From: Perilla frutescens
Lineage: Eukaryota > Streptophyta > Magnoliopsida > Lamiales > Lamiaceae
DNA: 64,000 bases
Assembly (NCBI GenBank): GCA_026008535.1
Contig: BRKX01000011.1
Location: 47,476,183-47,540,182 of the forward strand
Direction of reading: 5' to 3'
Shown: one piece after another, positions 12,622 through 24,750 of the stretch
Layout: each line of letters starts with the position of its first letter
How positions within the stretch are numbered: position 1 is the first letter of the stretch
Program-made: the position numbers and the translations under genes
Notes under the pieces: model-generated
Seen by the model: the letters and a program-made list of their open reading frames with translations, nothing else
Databases searched by the model: none
Told to the model about the DNA's origin: nothing

Positions 12622-13287
12622 GGGGGGTGTATTCAATTAAGATTTTGATGGATTTTTTTGGACTTTAAAATGTCCATGGATTTCTATGGATTTTTTAATC
12701 CATAGACTCCACATGGAGTCTCCCAAAAACTCCACATGGAGTCTCTCAACTCCACGCAGAGTCTGGCGGATTTCGTGTATGGATTTCGGACGATTTTGAA
12801 CGATTTCAATGGATTTCAAATCCATCTCGTCAACGCTCGTTGGAACACAACGATCGGTGTATTCGAAAAAAAATTAAACCCAGCGGCCGCTAGAATCAAG
12901 CGGCCTTGATCCCAGCGGCCGCTGGGGTCGGGTGACGGCTGGAGTGCCCGATTTCAACTCCTCACCGGTCGCTGGGACACAATGCTCGCTGAGTTTTTCA
13001 AATCCATCGAAATCTCGTGTTCAGAGGTCGGATTTTATCCTTTGTAATTTTCACGTGAAATCCAACTGAAATCCAACGAAGTCAATGACTTTTTAAAGTC
13101 CGTGGATTGTTGAATACTGCAGAATTTTAAAGGACTTTTAAAAGTCTGGATTGAATACACCAAGATTTCGTTGGACTTTTAAAAGTCTGGATTGAATACA
13201 CCAGAATTTCGTTAGACTTTTAAAAGTCTGGATTGAATACACCCGGATTTTAAAAGTCCAACGAAATCTCAATCCAATACACCCCCC
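12622..13287. mobile_element. PIF/Harbinger-type MITE, TSD TTA
   Basis: The left end is GGGGGGTGTATTCAATTAAG and the right end in reverse complement is GGGGGGTGTATTGGATTGAG. The flanks are TTA (12619-12621) and TTA (13288-13290). The inverted MULE copy at 40.7 kb has the uninterrupted site, so the insertion is directly demonstrated. The 666-bp interior has a GC-rich core with two GCGGCCGC sites and no coding frame. Confidence 0.92.
13132..13254. repeat. Three ~41-bp tandem units inside the Harbinger MITE
   Basis: The unit GGACTTTTAAAAGTCTGGAT followed by TGAATACACC and ATTTCGTT recurs at about 13132, 13173 and 13214. Each unit holds the palindrome GACTTTTAAAAGTC and an internal copy of the terminal TGTATTCAAT motif in reverse, so the array is a partial amplification of the element's own subterminal sequence. 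Confidence 0.85.
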
Positions 13288-13619
13288 TTAGTAGTTGTAA
13301 TTTGATGAATTGGTGAGTATATATATTTAGATGCATGTTTGTGGGAAATTTGGAATAAAATCAAGTTAAATTTCTACCAAATCAGTTCAATTTTGCCTCC
13401 AATTGAATTGCAAAAAAAAAAAATCTGCAATTTTTCTATTTGTGACCAAAATCAATATCAAAATGGGACCAAAATCGATAATTTTTTTAACGAAAAATGT
13501 TACAGCGGGACCAAAATTGATAATTCAATCAATTTGAGACCAAAAGTGATAGGAATGAGACCAAAATCGGACTAACTCATGTCCTATGGGACCAAATCGA
13601 AATTTTCTCCATAAGAAAC

Positions 13620-16600
13620 ACATGGTAAATTGCTCCAACATATATGAAAAGTGAAGTATATATCTATGATTAATGAGATACCTCACCCTCCTCGTCTTTT
13701 CTTTTCTTTTTTGTGATGACGAGGGGTATCGAACCTATATATATAGCTAGCCCCTAGCTAGCTACTCTTTCTGTATAAACTTAAATCTCTTGTGTAATAA
13801 CCGTAAACTACACATGCATACATGAATGGTAAATCGTGCTAAGAAATCATATACGACGGGCTCAACCTATAAGACGTGATTGTCAATAAACAAGATTTGC
13901 AAAATCTCCATCTCCTCTCTACTATATTTTTCAGATTTCTCATCTAGGGACTAGGGTGCTTGATATATACATAAATCGAGCATAAAAACTGTCGTCAATT
14001 GAAAATTTTCAATTACTTTAATTTCTATATACATCCAATACCATATTTTCGACCGAGTTTTAAAATCTAACAAAGTAATTAATGATTAATTCAAGAAGGT
14101 ATTGGATAAGTGAAATATTTGTTACTCGTGGGCATAATTAAAAAGGTTGAGAAAGTCTTTGTGTAATATCATTTGACAATTATTCCAAATTCGTTACATG
14201 AATAAAAATTCGAATTCAAATACGATAAAAAATATAAATAAAATTATAAATATGCAATTAAATATAATTTGAATCCACGTCTTAATTCGAATAATCATCA
14301 TTAATTACATAAGTTTTTGTATTGGAGGGCAGTAAACTTGTTGAGGGTGAATTGTACGTCCAAATTGGGTCCCTTATGTCATTTATATATCATTTTCTTA
14401 CAATTGGCTCATGCAATCAATCCTGTTATTGTTTTCTTTTCGTGTATTGAATTCTTTTTTGGTTTTTTCATAATGTTTTTGTTCTGGTCAAATAATAAAA
14501 TTATTGGTTTAGCATATTTAGCCACATTTGTGATTGCTACTTGACCACGAACTTTTGTAATTTTATGGTCCAATAATTTAATGCTACATAGACATGCAGA
14601 ATATTGTTGCGATGTCTTGTCACGTAAGACGACATAGTATTAACTAATAATGCTATTCTCTACATTTAACATCTATTAATTCAATTAAAAAACATAATTA
14701 AATTTTATTTGGTGTAATTTTAGCGTTATATAGCAATACCATAAATCGGATTACATATTAATAAAATAAAATACAAAATAAGATATTATTCTACCATGTG
14801 GACGACCTCAAAATTCATTTAGGCATTTTGGGGTGTAGAGAAAGCCATTAGGGTCCACACACACACACACAATGTACTTAATTGACTCAATTTTCAAGCA
14901 AAAATATATTCATTTTTTTGTATTTTAACACTACGAAATTAGTATTCCACCTTTTATATATGTTTGAAATCAATCAATTGAAAACGCTCGTCATGTTGGA
15001 TCTGTCATGCTCATTATGCAGAAAATCTTGTTTCGCTCGGGATCATGCTCAGTGGAAGGAATCACTCTTGAGATCGCACTCGATTTTGGAGACAATGAAA
15101 AAGTTCTGACACGTACAGTCTAAAAATGTTGAAAAATGGTCAGAATCACATAGGTCAATAAGAATATTATTAAGTGTGTATTTTTGAATATGCATAATAA
15201 AGTAGACAATATAGATTTTGTGATAACAAAAGTGGGTATTAAACATTTTTTTCTCAATTTATATACATACCATAATTCGCATTTGTATTATTTGATACGT
15301 AGTCATCTCACAAATTAGGAGGATGATTTTAAATTTTTTAGTAGTAATATAGAAAAAATGGTCATTTCCACTTAGTAAAATCATGTTTAATTTATACCAA
15401 ACTAACTTATTTTTCACCATGTTTTCGGTAATTATCCTTCATTAAAAAATAAAAAATAAAAAAAATCCAATCCATTCTCTCTCCTCTTTCCGCTACCCTC
15501 TCTCTCTTTCACATAAATTTCACGATTTACAGAAATCATAAACCTGCAAATGATCAGACCACTACCACCGCCTCCTTAGCTGCAACCATCTCCTCACACT
15601 CTTCGTTGTCATCTCCTTCATATATAGTCTTCTTACGACTTTATACTACTACATGATCGGGATTATACGACCTAGTTCAGTCATACAGTAATACACATTT
15701 ACATTGCTGCATGACATGACATTTTGTCCAAGTGGCTAAAACATATACTCTCTTTATCTCATTCATATAAACTTGTTTTGTCCAAATAGTTAGAAAACAT
15801 TTACTAAGTCAAAATAACTATTTAAAATATATATCTAAAAAATAAAGAAAATTACCACGTAGATGATCGTAGAGACATACCCATTAAGGAGAATTAATTT
15901 ATTACATCCTGTGCATTTATTTTCCTTTTAAATAAAGTTAGTAGTTGAGTAAAGCTGTGTTTACATGGTTTGATTGAAGACATAAAGTAAAAAATGATGT
16001 TAAACGATGCATGCATTTGATTTATGGTTGCAAGTACACTACTGTAAATTAATCACATTTGTATTATATATTTATGGCCATATTCTTGATTTTAATGTTT
16101 TGTTTGCATCTTTTTGCCTTTCGAATCTAACAAAATAATGGAAAAAAGGCAATCAAGAAAATTGAGAAACAACTGTTGCCCGAAAATAAGTGGTTTGCCC
16201 TTGCATTAATTTAGGGTCTCTTTTATATATATAGCTCCTTTTCAGGAATGTTTTTATATAGTTGTATCACATTTCTATTTGAGGTGTAACACGTATGCAT
16301 GGTTGAATAATTCAAATCCGCTTCGTTTTTGCCTTTAATTTGCTTTAAAAATAAATAAATAAATAAATAAATAGATGGGAATAGTGATGAGAGATTGCAC
16401 TATTTGAAGTTTCAATTCTCTCATTATAATTTGCGTTAATCTCATTTTTTTCCATATATAATAGGACTCTGAATTATTTGAATTTTCTCACTTCGTTTAA
16501 CAATACTTGAGGCTTTCTTTTTTGGTTCTTAAGAATAATAAAAAAGGAAAACTGAGAAAAAAAAAAGAGTAATAAAAATGATTAGTTATAACATGAAACA

Positions 16601-18500
16601 TACCCGGGAACTGCATTACAGTTTACATATTAAGAATGTGGAAAAATTGTAGCGTTGCAATAAGTGTAGTGGCGTGTGAAAAAATAAAAATAAAAATAAA
16701 AATAGTACGGAGTTAGTAATTTCTTAGTATATCTTAATATATACTTAAATTCAATTTCCCTGTAAGAATATTAATATCAATCATGTTGTCACTGCCACTG
16801 TTGCTCAATATTTGCCATATATATATTATATGTAAGGAAAAGATTAATTATTTTTTTCTCATGTTATTGTGTTTGAATTCAAGAGATCATTTATTCCTCA
16901 AACTAAATCTCCATATGCTTAATTCTTTTTTAACTATAATTCCACATTATTTTCAAAAGGCTAACTGTCTTAAAACATTCAAAATTTTATTGGTTTTGCA
17001 ATTACAACACAAATTCTACATTGAAATAGTACTAAAAAAACACGTACTAATTTTTTTTTTTGTAATTAATAAATTGATTAATTTTTCGATAGAACGCATC
17101 CAACACGTCCAGCAAGACTACGTTTTCAACTAAGTTTATCGAATATAATGGATCAGTTCTACAAAAAAAGAAAAAGAAAAAGAAAAAAAGGTTCAATATA
17201 TATTTTAATTGCAAAAAATAAAAAAATAGTGTTATAAATTATAATTTGCTACAATATAATTTAAATTTAGCATAGATTTTAATTATGAAAATTGATCAAA
17301 GCTCCCAATCCTCTTCATATATATTTGCAGGTATATATCTCACTGAAATCGAAATAAGGGTCATATTACCAAATTTAAATATTTTTATCTGAACTATAAA
17401 TTCTGACTATTTAAGTTGAAAAATCGAATATACAGGCTGCAGGCAGATCGTGTATATTAATGAAACACTCTTATTTCGCCAAAAAAAGCGACCATATTAA
17501 TGAACTAGCATAAATGCTTTGCTTGAAAAATAATTAAATTTCCCACCACACGCAATATATTCTAATCTTTAATTAACCAAAATTCCACAATTCAAGATTT
17601 AAGCCATCAGTTCAATCACTGCTTGCTAAAAAATGTATGTTATTGCTCATTTCTTTTGATTAGCATGGAAATTATACTAATTGAATATACATACATATAT
17701 ATATATATAAAATATACATATCGATTTAGATTCTTATTTTTTGTACTGATACACTCATCAAATAATTTTAGGATTGGTGAATTTAGGGTAGTTAGAGCTT
17801 TTGATTAATAATAATAAGTGATATATTATGACTTCAAAATTTCAACTTAAAAAAAAATATTTATTGAACAACTTTGAATTTCATATTAGAAGAAGAAGAA
17901 CTCTATTGTAGAATCATTAATTTGATCTCCTAATTCCACATATTACAGACAATAATGTTAACCATTATAAATTCTTATATTCCACATTATTTGGATAAAG
18001 GCAACGAGGCATGACACGTGTAGGAGTACTACTACAGAGATCACGACACAGTAACAAAAAAAAAGGTCTGCTAATGCTAATGTATTAAGATCTTTGAATT
18101 GAGATATAGCAGCGTAGCCTAAGATTCGTTATACAATTTGGGGTTGAAGGATGAGTCGTGATGGATGAACAGAGATCCACATGTATTGGAAATACAAATA
18201 AAGTGTAATCACTTTCAAATTTACTTAAAAGGCATGTCAAGGAAATGATTCTGTCACTTCAAAAAGACTAAATTGGGAGAAATAAAAAAAGGGTAAAAGT
18301 GAAACTGTAATAAATAAAAAGATGGAGTGGCCGGTTGGTTGGGAATTGTAGAAATAGAGGCAACAAAAAAGCCTGCTCCATCAAATCTCACCCCAAACAT
18401 GGCAATGCTTAGGAATTGACCATACTATTCCCATCCCAATCTGCCCCCTTTTTTATTACAATTTACAATTTACACCCCCTACCTCCTCTCACCAATCTAA
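13620..18500. other. AT-rich spacer upstream of EPFL gene
   Basis: About 4.9 kb has no reading frame that resembles a known protein. I see a (CA)n tract at 14857-14872, a Stowaway-like fragment starting TACTCTCTTTATCTCATTCA at about 15746, a CT-rich segment near 15474-15510 and an (AAAT)n tract near 16350. The sequence is diverse enough to contain old elements, but I cannot pair any ends. Confidence 0.55.
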
Positions 18501-18530
18501 TTATTAACTCTATCTCCATTCCTTTTCACA

Positions 18531-18540
18531 TATAATATAA
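18531..18540 (+). promoter_or_regulatory. Candidate TATA box of the EPFL gene
   Basis: TATAATATAA lies about 200 bases before the EPFL start codon, after a CT-rich stretch. The intervening leader has (GC)n and (GA)n tracts, as is common in plant 5' UTRs. It is a positional inference only. Confidence 0.35.
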
Positions 18541-18742
18541 TGCAAACTTTATATCTTAATTAACTTACTCACTTCCCGGTGCGCGCGCACGCGCGTGTGT
18601 TAGAGAGAGAGAGAAGGTGAATTAACAAGAGTTGTAGCAATATTTGCATGGGGGCGGCAGAGATCAGATTTCAGGAGTGTCTGAAACTTGTGCAGTTCTC
18701 ATTATTAATTTCCACCACTGTTACTTTTTTCTCTCACCAGTT

Positions 18743-18924
18743 ATGAATTTCTCCTGCAAAAGCCTTCGTCTCTACGCTCTGTTCTGCTGTTTCTGTCTAT
18801 ACGTTTACACTGCAAATCATAACAATATTACCTCAATTTCCACGCTGTCAGGTCAGTATGTAATTTCCATCTTCATTTCGATCAAACTACTTTCTAATCA
18901 ATCATTCTGATCGAACCTCTAATT

Positions 18925-18973
<49 letters not shown>

Positions 18974-20567
18974 TGCGTGTGTGCGTGTGTGTTTTACAGA
19001 GTGAGATCTAATATATAGGTAATCCCTTTTCTTGGTTTGATTAATTAATCAGTTGCAGAAAACAAGTTTGTATTGAATCTTAAAGCTGATGATTACTTCA
19101 AGGTAAGCAAATTCCGTACTATATATCTCTTATGCAATATATATATATATAGCTTGTGATTTCTCATATTTAAATTTCTATGATTTACAATGGGGGTAAG
19201 GTAAAATAGTAATGGTAAAACCATTTCAATTTAAATTCCATATCTTTAATTCGTTGATTCATTGTATCTATGTATCTTTGAATTCGACACTTGCCCTCAA
19301 TTATTTGAACTTTTTTGGCCCCAATTATCTTGATATTAATGTAGTAGTATTTTAATGATTGAAACAAACATGCTATTTATTCCTGTGATTGACTATTTGT
19401 GATGGCAAACAATTGAAATTATTAAAGTAAACTATGATTTAAGATCTTATGGGATTTGATAAATGGATATCATCTTGTCACATCTACATATGTTGCCATT
19501 TATTTAAACTATTTGACGTGACAAGGTTATGTAGAATGCGTTTGAAATTAAACTTTTCCTACAAAAAGTAACATTCAACCTTAATTCTAGTAATTTTGCA
19601 AGAAAGAGATTTGTATAAATTATATAAGTCGGGTTTTTTTTGTCCAACTAGATTTTTCCGCCAAGCTAAACTACCAATAATCTGATTTGGGCCAAAGGCC
19701 CAGTTAGACTGGGCCCATAAAATAGTGCAGGGGCCCATGCTCTTGAAAGCGCTGGTTAGCCAACTTGACTTTCCTTTGCTAGCGGGAACAGGGGGGTGCA
19801 CATTTGTCGTGATTGTTAAAATTTAGGTAAGCGCAGCGCAACGAGCGGGACTGCGGGGGCATGTTTTTGCTCCATCCCCGTGAAGCCCTGGCCCCGCCGC
19901 GCACGTTAGTCCCTGCTCAGTTACTATTAAAAAAAATAAAACAAATATATCTGTTAAAGATTTTAGCTTTTCACAGTTGATTTTTAAACCTACTGCATGT
20001 TTCACTTTTATCTTTTATTTCATTTTAGTTTTTCAATATTTGACTTCATTGCTCGCAGTACTATTGTTTCTATTCAATTCATGCTGTGAAACTATCTAGT
20101 CCACAATCTGTATTTCACTTTTCGTTTTTGAAGTAATGGTACTTGTACAATTTCACGAGATATATCTTATTCACTTATATAAAATTTTCGAATCGGTACA
20201 TCTGACATCAAATACAAATCCAAAATAGACAACCATAACATTAGATATATATAATTTTTATTTTGCATTTTTTCTGTTTTTATATCATGCATTGAGCATC
20301 TGAAATAGATAATTAATTAATGAAATAAGTTTGGTGCAGAATAAAGAGAAAAAGAATATTTTGGAGAAAGGTGGAGGAGTGAGAGGGGCGAGAAGGCTAC
20401 TGCTTGGAGGACCGGGATCGTCGCCGCCGCGTTGCACTTCGAAATGCAGCGGATGCGTGCCGTGCCAGCCGGTGCATGTGCCGGTGCCGCCGGGGACACG
20501 GGTCACGACGGAGTACTACCCGGAGGCTTGGAGATGTAAATGTGGCAATAGATTGTACATGCCCTAG
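18743..20567 (+). CDS. EPFL: EPIDERMAL PATTERNING FACTOR-like secreted peptide precursor (EPFL4/5/6 type)
   Basis: I assemble three exons: 18743-18851, 19053-19102 and 20340-20567. Both introns are GT-AG and the lengths (109+50+228) sum to exactly 129 codons, giving 128 residues. Residues 1-24 are a hydrophobic signal peptide (YALFCCFCLYVYTA). The C-terminal EPF domain has six cysteines at 85, 89, 92, 95, 119 and 121 in the CTSKCSGCVPC ... WRCKCG pattern, with the PVHVPVPPGT and EYYPEAWRCKCG blocks and a final LYMP typical of the CHALLAH group (EPFL4, 5, 6). A basic RGARR at 68-72 precedes the mature peptide and may be the processing region. Family members are apoplastic ligands of ERECTA-family receptor kinases, affecting stomatal patterning and stem growth. 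The TTG-CAG preceding exon 2 allows an alternative acceptor six bases downstream (exon start 19059), which would remove two residues in frame. Confidence 0.88.
18927..18990. repeat. (CT)n-(GT)n microsatellite in EPFL intron 1
   Basis: About 22 CT units (18927-18970) run into a GTGTGTGCGTGTGTG segment, forming most of the pyrimidine-rich part of intron 1. Confidence 0.9.
19676..19930. other. GC-rich block inside EPFL intron 2
   Basis: In an otherwise AT-rich intron, this ~250-bp block holds CCAAAGGCCCAGTTAG, GACTGGGCCCATAAAA, GAAAGCGCTGGTTAGCC and GTAAGCGCAGCGCAACGAGC. No frame looks coding. The composition resembles organellar or rDNA-spacer material more than the neighbouring repeats, but I cannot identify the source. 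Confidence 0.5.
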
Positions 20568-20853
20568 CTAGCTTCTACTACTGTCTAGGTTTTGCCATAT
20601 AACAAATTAAACATCGTCATTGATATGTAGATCAATATTTATACTATTTTTACTAAGATATTAATATTAATACTATTTGCTTAGAGCCATGCAAGAGGAG
20701 TATAGTTTTAATTTATACTATTATCTGTTATTTAATTACCAACTTCGCTCTCATATATTATATATGATGATATCATTAATTATTTAACGGTTGCTAAAGA
20801 TACATCAGTGGCGGAAACTGGGGGGAGCCGAGGGGTGCCTTGGCCTGCCACAA
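20568..20853. other. EPFL 3' flank
   Basis: This is probably 3' UTR (first ~150 bases) and AT-rich spacer up to the CACTA insertion. I see nothing else. Confidence 0.5.
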
Positions 20854-22329
20854 CACTATAAGAAAATTGATTTTTAGTGATCAAAATCTACTAACAAGAT
20901 AAAAAAATCATAGTTAAAAATATATTTTTTAGTGAGAGATATGTGTCCCCTCATAATTAGACCAAATTCCCCTCATTATTAATATAATAAAAAAAATCCC
21001 CTCATTAATCAGTAAGTATTGACTTCCATGCTTTCCCACGAATTGAATAATCACATCTTATAATTATATTTTGCTTCATCCCCCCACTAAAAAACCCCTC
21101 TTATTCCCTAGTAAAAAACTCCCTCTTCTCAGAAATTAAAATCCCTAAATTCGGCCGCACTGCCTGCCACACCTAAAGTAGTCAATTTTAACCATGGAGT
21201 CAATGGAGAAAACCGGATATGGTAGATGAAGTTGAGTTTTTATCTTCTATGCTAAAATATTTATAGGTTTGCAGCTACAACCATTAATCAGATGTGAGTT
21301 GCCAGCATAGATAGTGAGTAATACATATTTAAAGTAGCATGGATTTAATTTATTTACCAAATCTGACTAAATATTGTTTGGGCTGCCTAGAAATGTGTTT
21401 CTTGAGTCCTTGCACTTTTTTTTTTATTAACCACATATATCATGAGAATATAGAATTGAAGATGTCGTTGCTACTCTCCTCCATTGACTACCTCTTTTCT
21501 ACATGGCCCTTTTAGGACTAGAAATTGAATTATAAATTGGTATATTATAAAATGATTTTTGGTGTTTGAATATCTTTAAATCAATTACATGTATTTTAGT
21601 TTTTGTCATTTGTTATTGAGCCTATCATTTATCCATTAGTGGCAATGTTTAGAAATTGGCATATCATAATGTGAATTTTGGTGTTTGAATATCTTTTAAT
21701 GAATTACATGCATTTTAGTCTTTGTCGTCGGTTATTGACATTGATTCTTTTTCATTCTTTTTTTTTTGTAGGTGGCTTCAAAGGAGAATTCAAGTTCAAG
21801 AATAGCTTAAGATTAAAATGTTTTAGTGATCCATGGTAGATGTTTTTGTATTCTAAGAAGTAGATAGTTTTTTTTATATTATGGGCTATTAATACAATTA
21901 GCTAGATTACTATGTGTACATTTGAATTACTTGTATATATATTAACGTGGTTTGAATATTTTGTCCAGTGTAGTTCATGTATCAAGAAATGATCTTTAAT
22001 TAGTGATTGTAATTACGGAGGGTAATATTATTAAATAAATAAATCCATTGCAATTAATGTATTTAATGAGAGGCATGATGGTATGATGAGGGAATGTTTT
22101 TGGTCATTAATGTATCATTAACGAGAGGAAAAATTGAATTAATGAGTAATGACCGAAAATGATATCAGTAAATAATAGAGCTTTAATGACGGTATTATCT
22201 CATCACTAATTGCACAGCAACAATAATGGGAGGATCTATTACCCTCGTTATATACCTTAATTAGAGAGGCAATAACCAAGGTACATGGTAGGAAAATTCC
22301 CCCCACTATAAATGAAATTTCTTGTAGTG
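20854..22329. mobile_element. CACTA element, TSD CAA
   Basis: The left terminus CACTATAAGAAAATTGATTT begins at 20854. The right terminus in reverse complement from 22329 is CACTACAAGAAATTTCATTT. Both are flanked by CAA (20851-20853 and 22330-22332). The subterminal repeats are of a different type (TAATGACGG, CCTCGTTATA). The 1476-bp interior has no transposase. An exon-like, less AT-biased stretch lies at 21775-21850. Confidence 0.88.
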
Positions 22330-24302
22330 CAAGCCAAAAAAGGAATACATATAAAATTTTTAAAAAATAAAAATGTAAATATATATATATATATATATAT
22401 AGAAATATTAGTGAAGTACAATTCGGTCCTCCCGATGAACTTTTTTTTTGATTCCATCCCTATAATATATAATTGCAAAATATATAATTAGTGCAAATTC
22501 GAACGTAGGGTATCGTTAGGACAATTGTTAGGCTCATACTATAAATTGATACCGTAATATAGTATTAATTAATTATTGAACTATATGCAATATATATATA
22601 TATGTATATATATATATATTAAAGATTAAATAGTAGGAGTAGATTCGTTTTTCTCAAGGAAAAAAAAAACACAGGATCAGGTTCTCTATTTGGAAACCTT
22701 TTGCATCCACTTACTATTTCAGTTATGGAATTATAGTTGCAATTACTTTAAAAATGCATTAATATGTAAAAGTAATCATTTTGGATAAAATATAAGTTTT
22801 CTAGTCAACACAATAAAAAACATATAATCTAGCGGTAAGACATTAATTCAATGGTAATGCATATATATATAAACTGAGAAAATTGTATTTGTGATCCCAC
22901 ACGACAAGTCTTGACTAGAAAATGGTTTCGATACTCTCATTTTTTTACTCCAAAAGAAAAATATTTTTCATAAGTGGTCCTACCGTTACATTTTCTGTTA
23001 AATCGGCTTGCAATCTCAAACAAATTTTCTGAAAAATGTTCCTTTATTCTGCTTTTTGCCTTTTCATGTTTTTGTTGTTGTTGTTGTTCTTAAATCCAAT
23101 TCATGATCTGTATTTCTAAGTTCTGGTGTCATGATGAAGTCGGCGCTAGAATCCGGTAATGACGGGCAGCCAAAAAAACTTTAAAAAAGCTAGGAAAAAT
23201 CACCCACAACAAGAGGTAAATTAGATTTTAAGATTCAAGACGACATCATTGCAATTCATCTCAGATGTGGTCTAATGTGAAGAGCTGCCCAAATCATCCA
23301 AAGATACTGGATGAATCTCTGATTTCCATGGATATGCTTCCACATCTTCAGATACATCGGTCGCTTTTTACCCTTTTCTTCTTCGTCCTGTCATTGAAAT
23401 GCTGCAAGAATATAAGATCCTCCATAAGACTTAATCATGATAACAACCACATGCTTATGTGCAGGCGCTCTCTAACAATTTCTCCAAATTCTGCCGTAAC
23501 CAAATCTTCTAACAATTATAAACCCTCTCCTCACTTAAAATTCAAACCTTAAGTCGACAATCCAACCCACTAACATGACCTTGGAAATTTTCGAACATCC
23601 AAAATATATAAATTACAGGGGGGATTTCAATTGCTCAACTGTCGAAGTCACCGACTCATCAAAATAAAAAAATAGGATTTCAAAAAATCCAGATAAAAAA
23701 CGAATCTTGAAATTTGGGTCTTGACATGGCTTGAGATTTTTAGAGGAGATGTAGTCAATGGATGCATCTGCTGTCAGCAATGGAACGAAGCTCGATGTTG
23801 CTTCTCTTCGGATTTTGATTTGAAGATTTTTTATTTTCTTCTTTACGGAAAGGAGAGAGTGAAAGGCTGGAGCTTTTGAGTTGAAGATTCTAAGTTCTCT
23901 TAGACTATCCACATCAGTCACACTCATCCAACCAAATTTTTAAATAAAATATTAATTTCTCTCTCCTCCATATCCACAACGTTCCCTAACTTTTTAAAAT
24001 TTGCACTCCATCAGTGACACTCATCTAACCTGACCTCCAAATAAAATATTAATTTCTTTTTCTTCCAATCTACATAAAATATTTATCATTTTATTTTTTA
24101 ATAACATATAAATAATAATTTTTACTATATTAAAAAATCCTAATTAATTTATTAGATATATTTTTTGAATTCATAATTAAAAAAAATACTCATACAATTA
24201 TAAATTCATAATTTACTTGACAACAAAATAAAAATTACAAAAGTTAAAACAAAATATAATATAATTAAATAAACTATAATAAGAACACGTGTAATTCTAA
24301 AT
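22330..24302. other. AT-rich repeats; probable Harbinger-type end near 23903
   Basis: (AT)n tracts lie near 22379-22401 and 22589-22618. GAGAAAATTGTATTTGTGAT at 22878 is reminiscent of the MULE ends but has no partner. At about 23900, TTAGACTATCCACATCAGTC followed by ACACTCATCC resembles the termini of PIF/Harbinger elements; TGACACTCATCTAACC repeats it 110 bases on. A 104-codon frame on the minus strand (23613-23927) and one on the plus strand (23265-23552) match nothing I know and are probably chance. Confidence 0.45.
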
Positions 24303-24750
24303 TGCGCTTCACACTTTTGTGGTTTCAGAGTCATTGGAAACAATGGAACAAATTGCAGAACTTCCCCTATTGTTGGGTCCATTGAATGAAATTATTCTGG
24401 ATATGGTGGTGAAATTTTTGCTATGGAGGTGGAGATAACAGTTATGCAGTGGGAGCAGGAGAATGTGGAAGAAACACTGGGAGAGGTGTAGTCGCAACAT
24501 ACACATTTATTGCCTCAATAAGTGATTTTGAGGGATCCTACATGGACTTTTACCGCAGTGGTTCTTTATGTGATGGCCCAACTTGGCAAACTGCATCTTC
24601 TGAGCTGGATAATGCCAATTCATTCTGTTATGGGCTTGGAAACTAGGAAGATGTTGCTACTAAGTGCTAAATATTCTGAGGATTATGTGGTCGACTATGA
24701 CCTTCCAAATAGGCAATCCAGTAGAGGTATACTTCCTTTATTCTCGATCT
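24303..24750 (+). pseudogene. Unidentified gene fragment
   Basis: This ~450-bp block is less AT-rich than its surroundings and has overlapping partial frames (24449-24646 and 24522-24752), with readings such as GSYMDFYRSGSLCDGPTWQT and SAKYSEDYVVDYDLPNRQSS. A consensus-like splice donor (AGAG|GTATAC) lies at about 24727. Stops and a frame change break it. I do not recognise the family. It lies left of an unpaired CACTA right end (27459) and could be host sequence captured by that element. Confidence 0.35.

Larger units (their letters stand above)
11345..13610. mobile_element. Mutator-like element, copy A (with nested insertions)
   Basis: The left end (from 11345) is GAGAAAATTTTGATTTTGGT and the right end in reverse complement (from 13610) is GGAGAAAATTTCGATTTGGT. 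Inverted similarity continues for well over 100 bases (TCCGATTTTGGTCTCAT, CCTATCACTTTT). The flanks are GTAAGAAAC (11336-11344) and ATAAGAAAC (13611-13619), a 9-bp duplication with one mismatch, which fits MULEs. There is no transposase. It contains a CACTA remnant, a segment resembling a hAT end (TTTAGGGATGTAAATGAGCC, near 12530) and a 666-bp Harbinger-like insertion. An inverted second copy lies at 40308-42109. Confidence 0.82.

Noticed and set aside
23613..23927. 104-codon minus-strand frame (MSVTDVDSLREL start)
   Set aside because: Its start lies in a Harbinger-like terminal sequence and nothing in it resembles a known protein.
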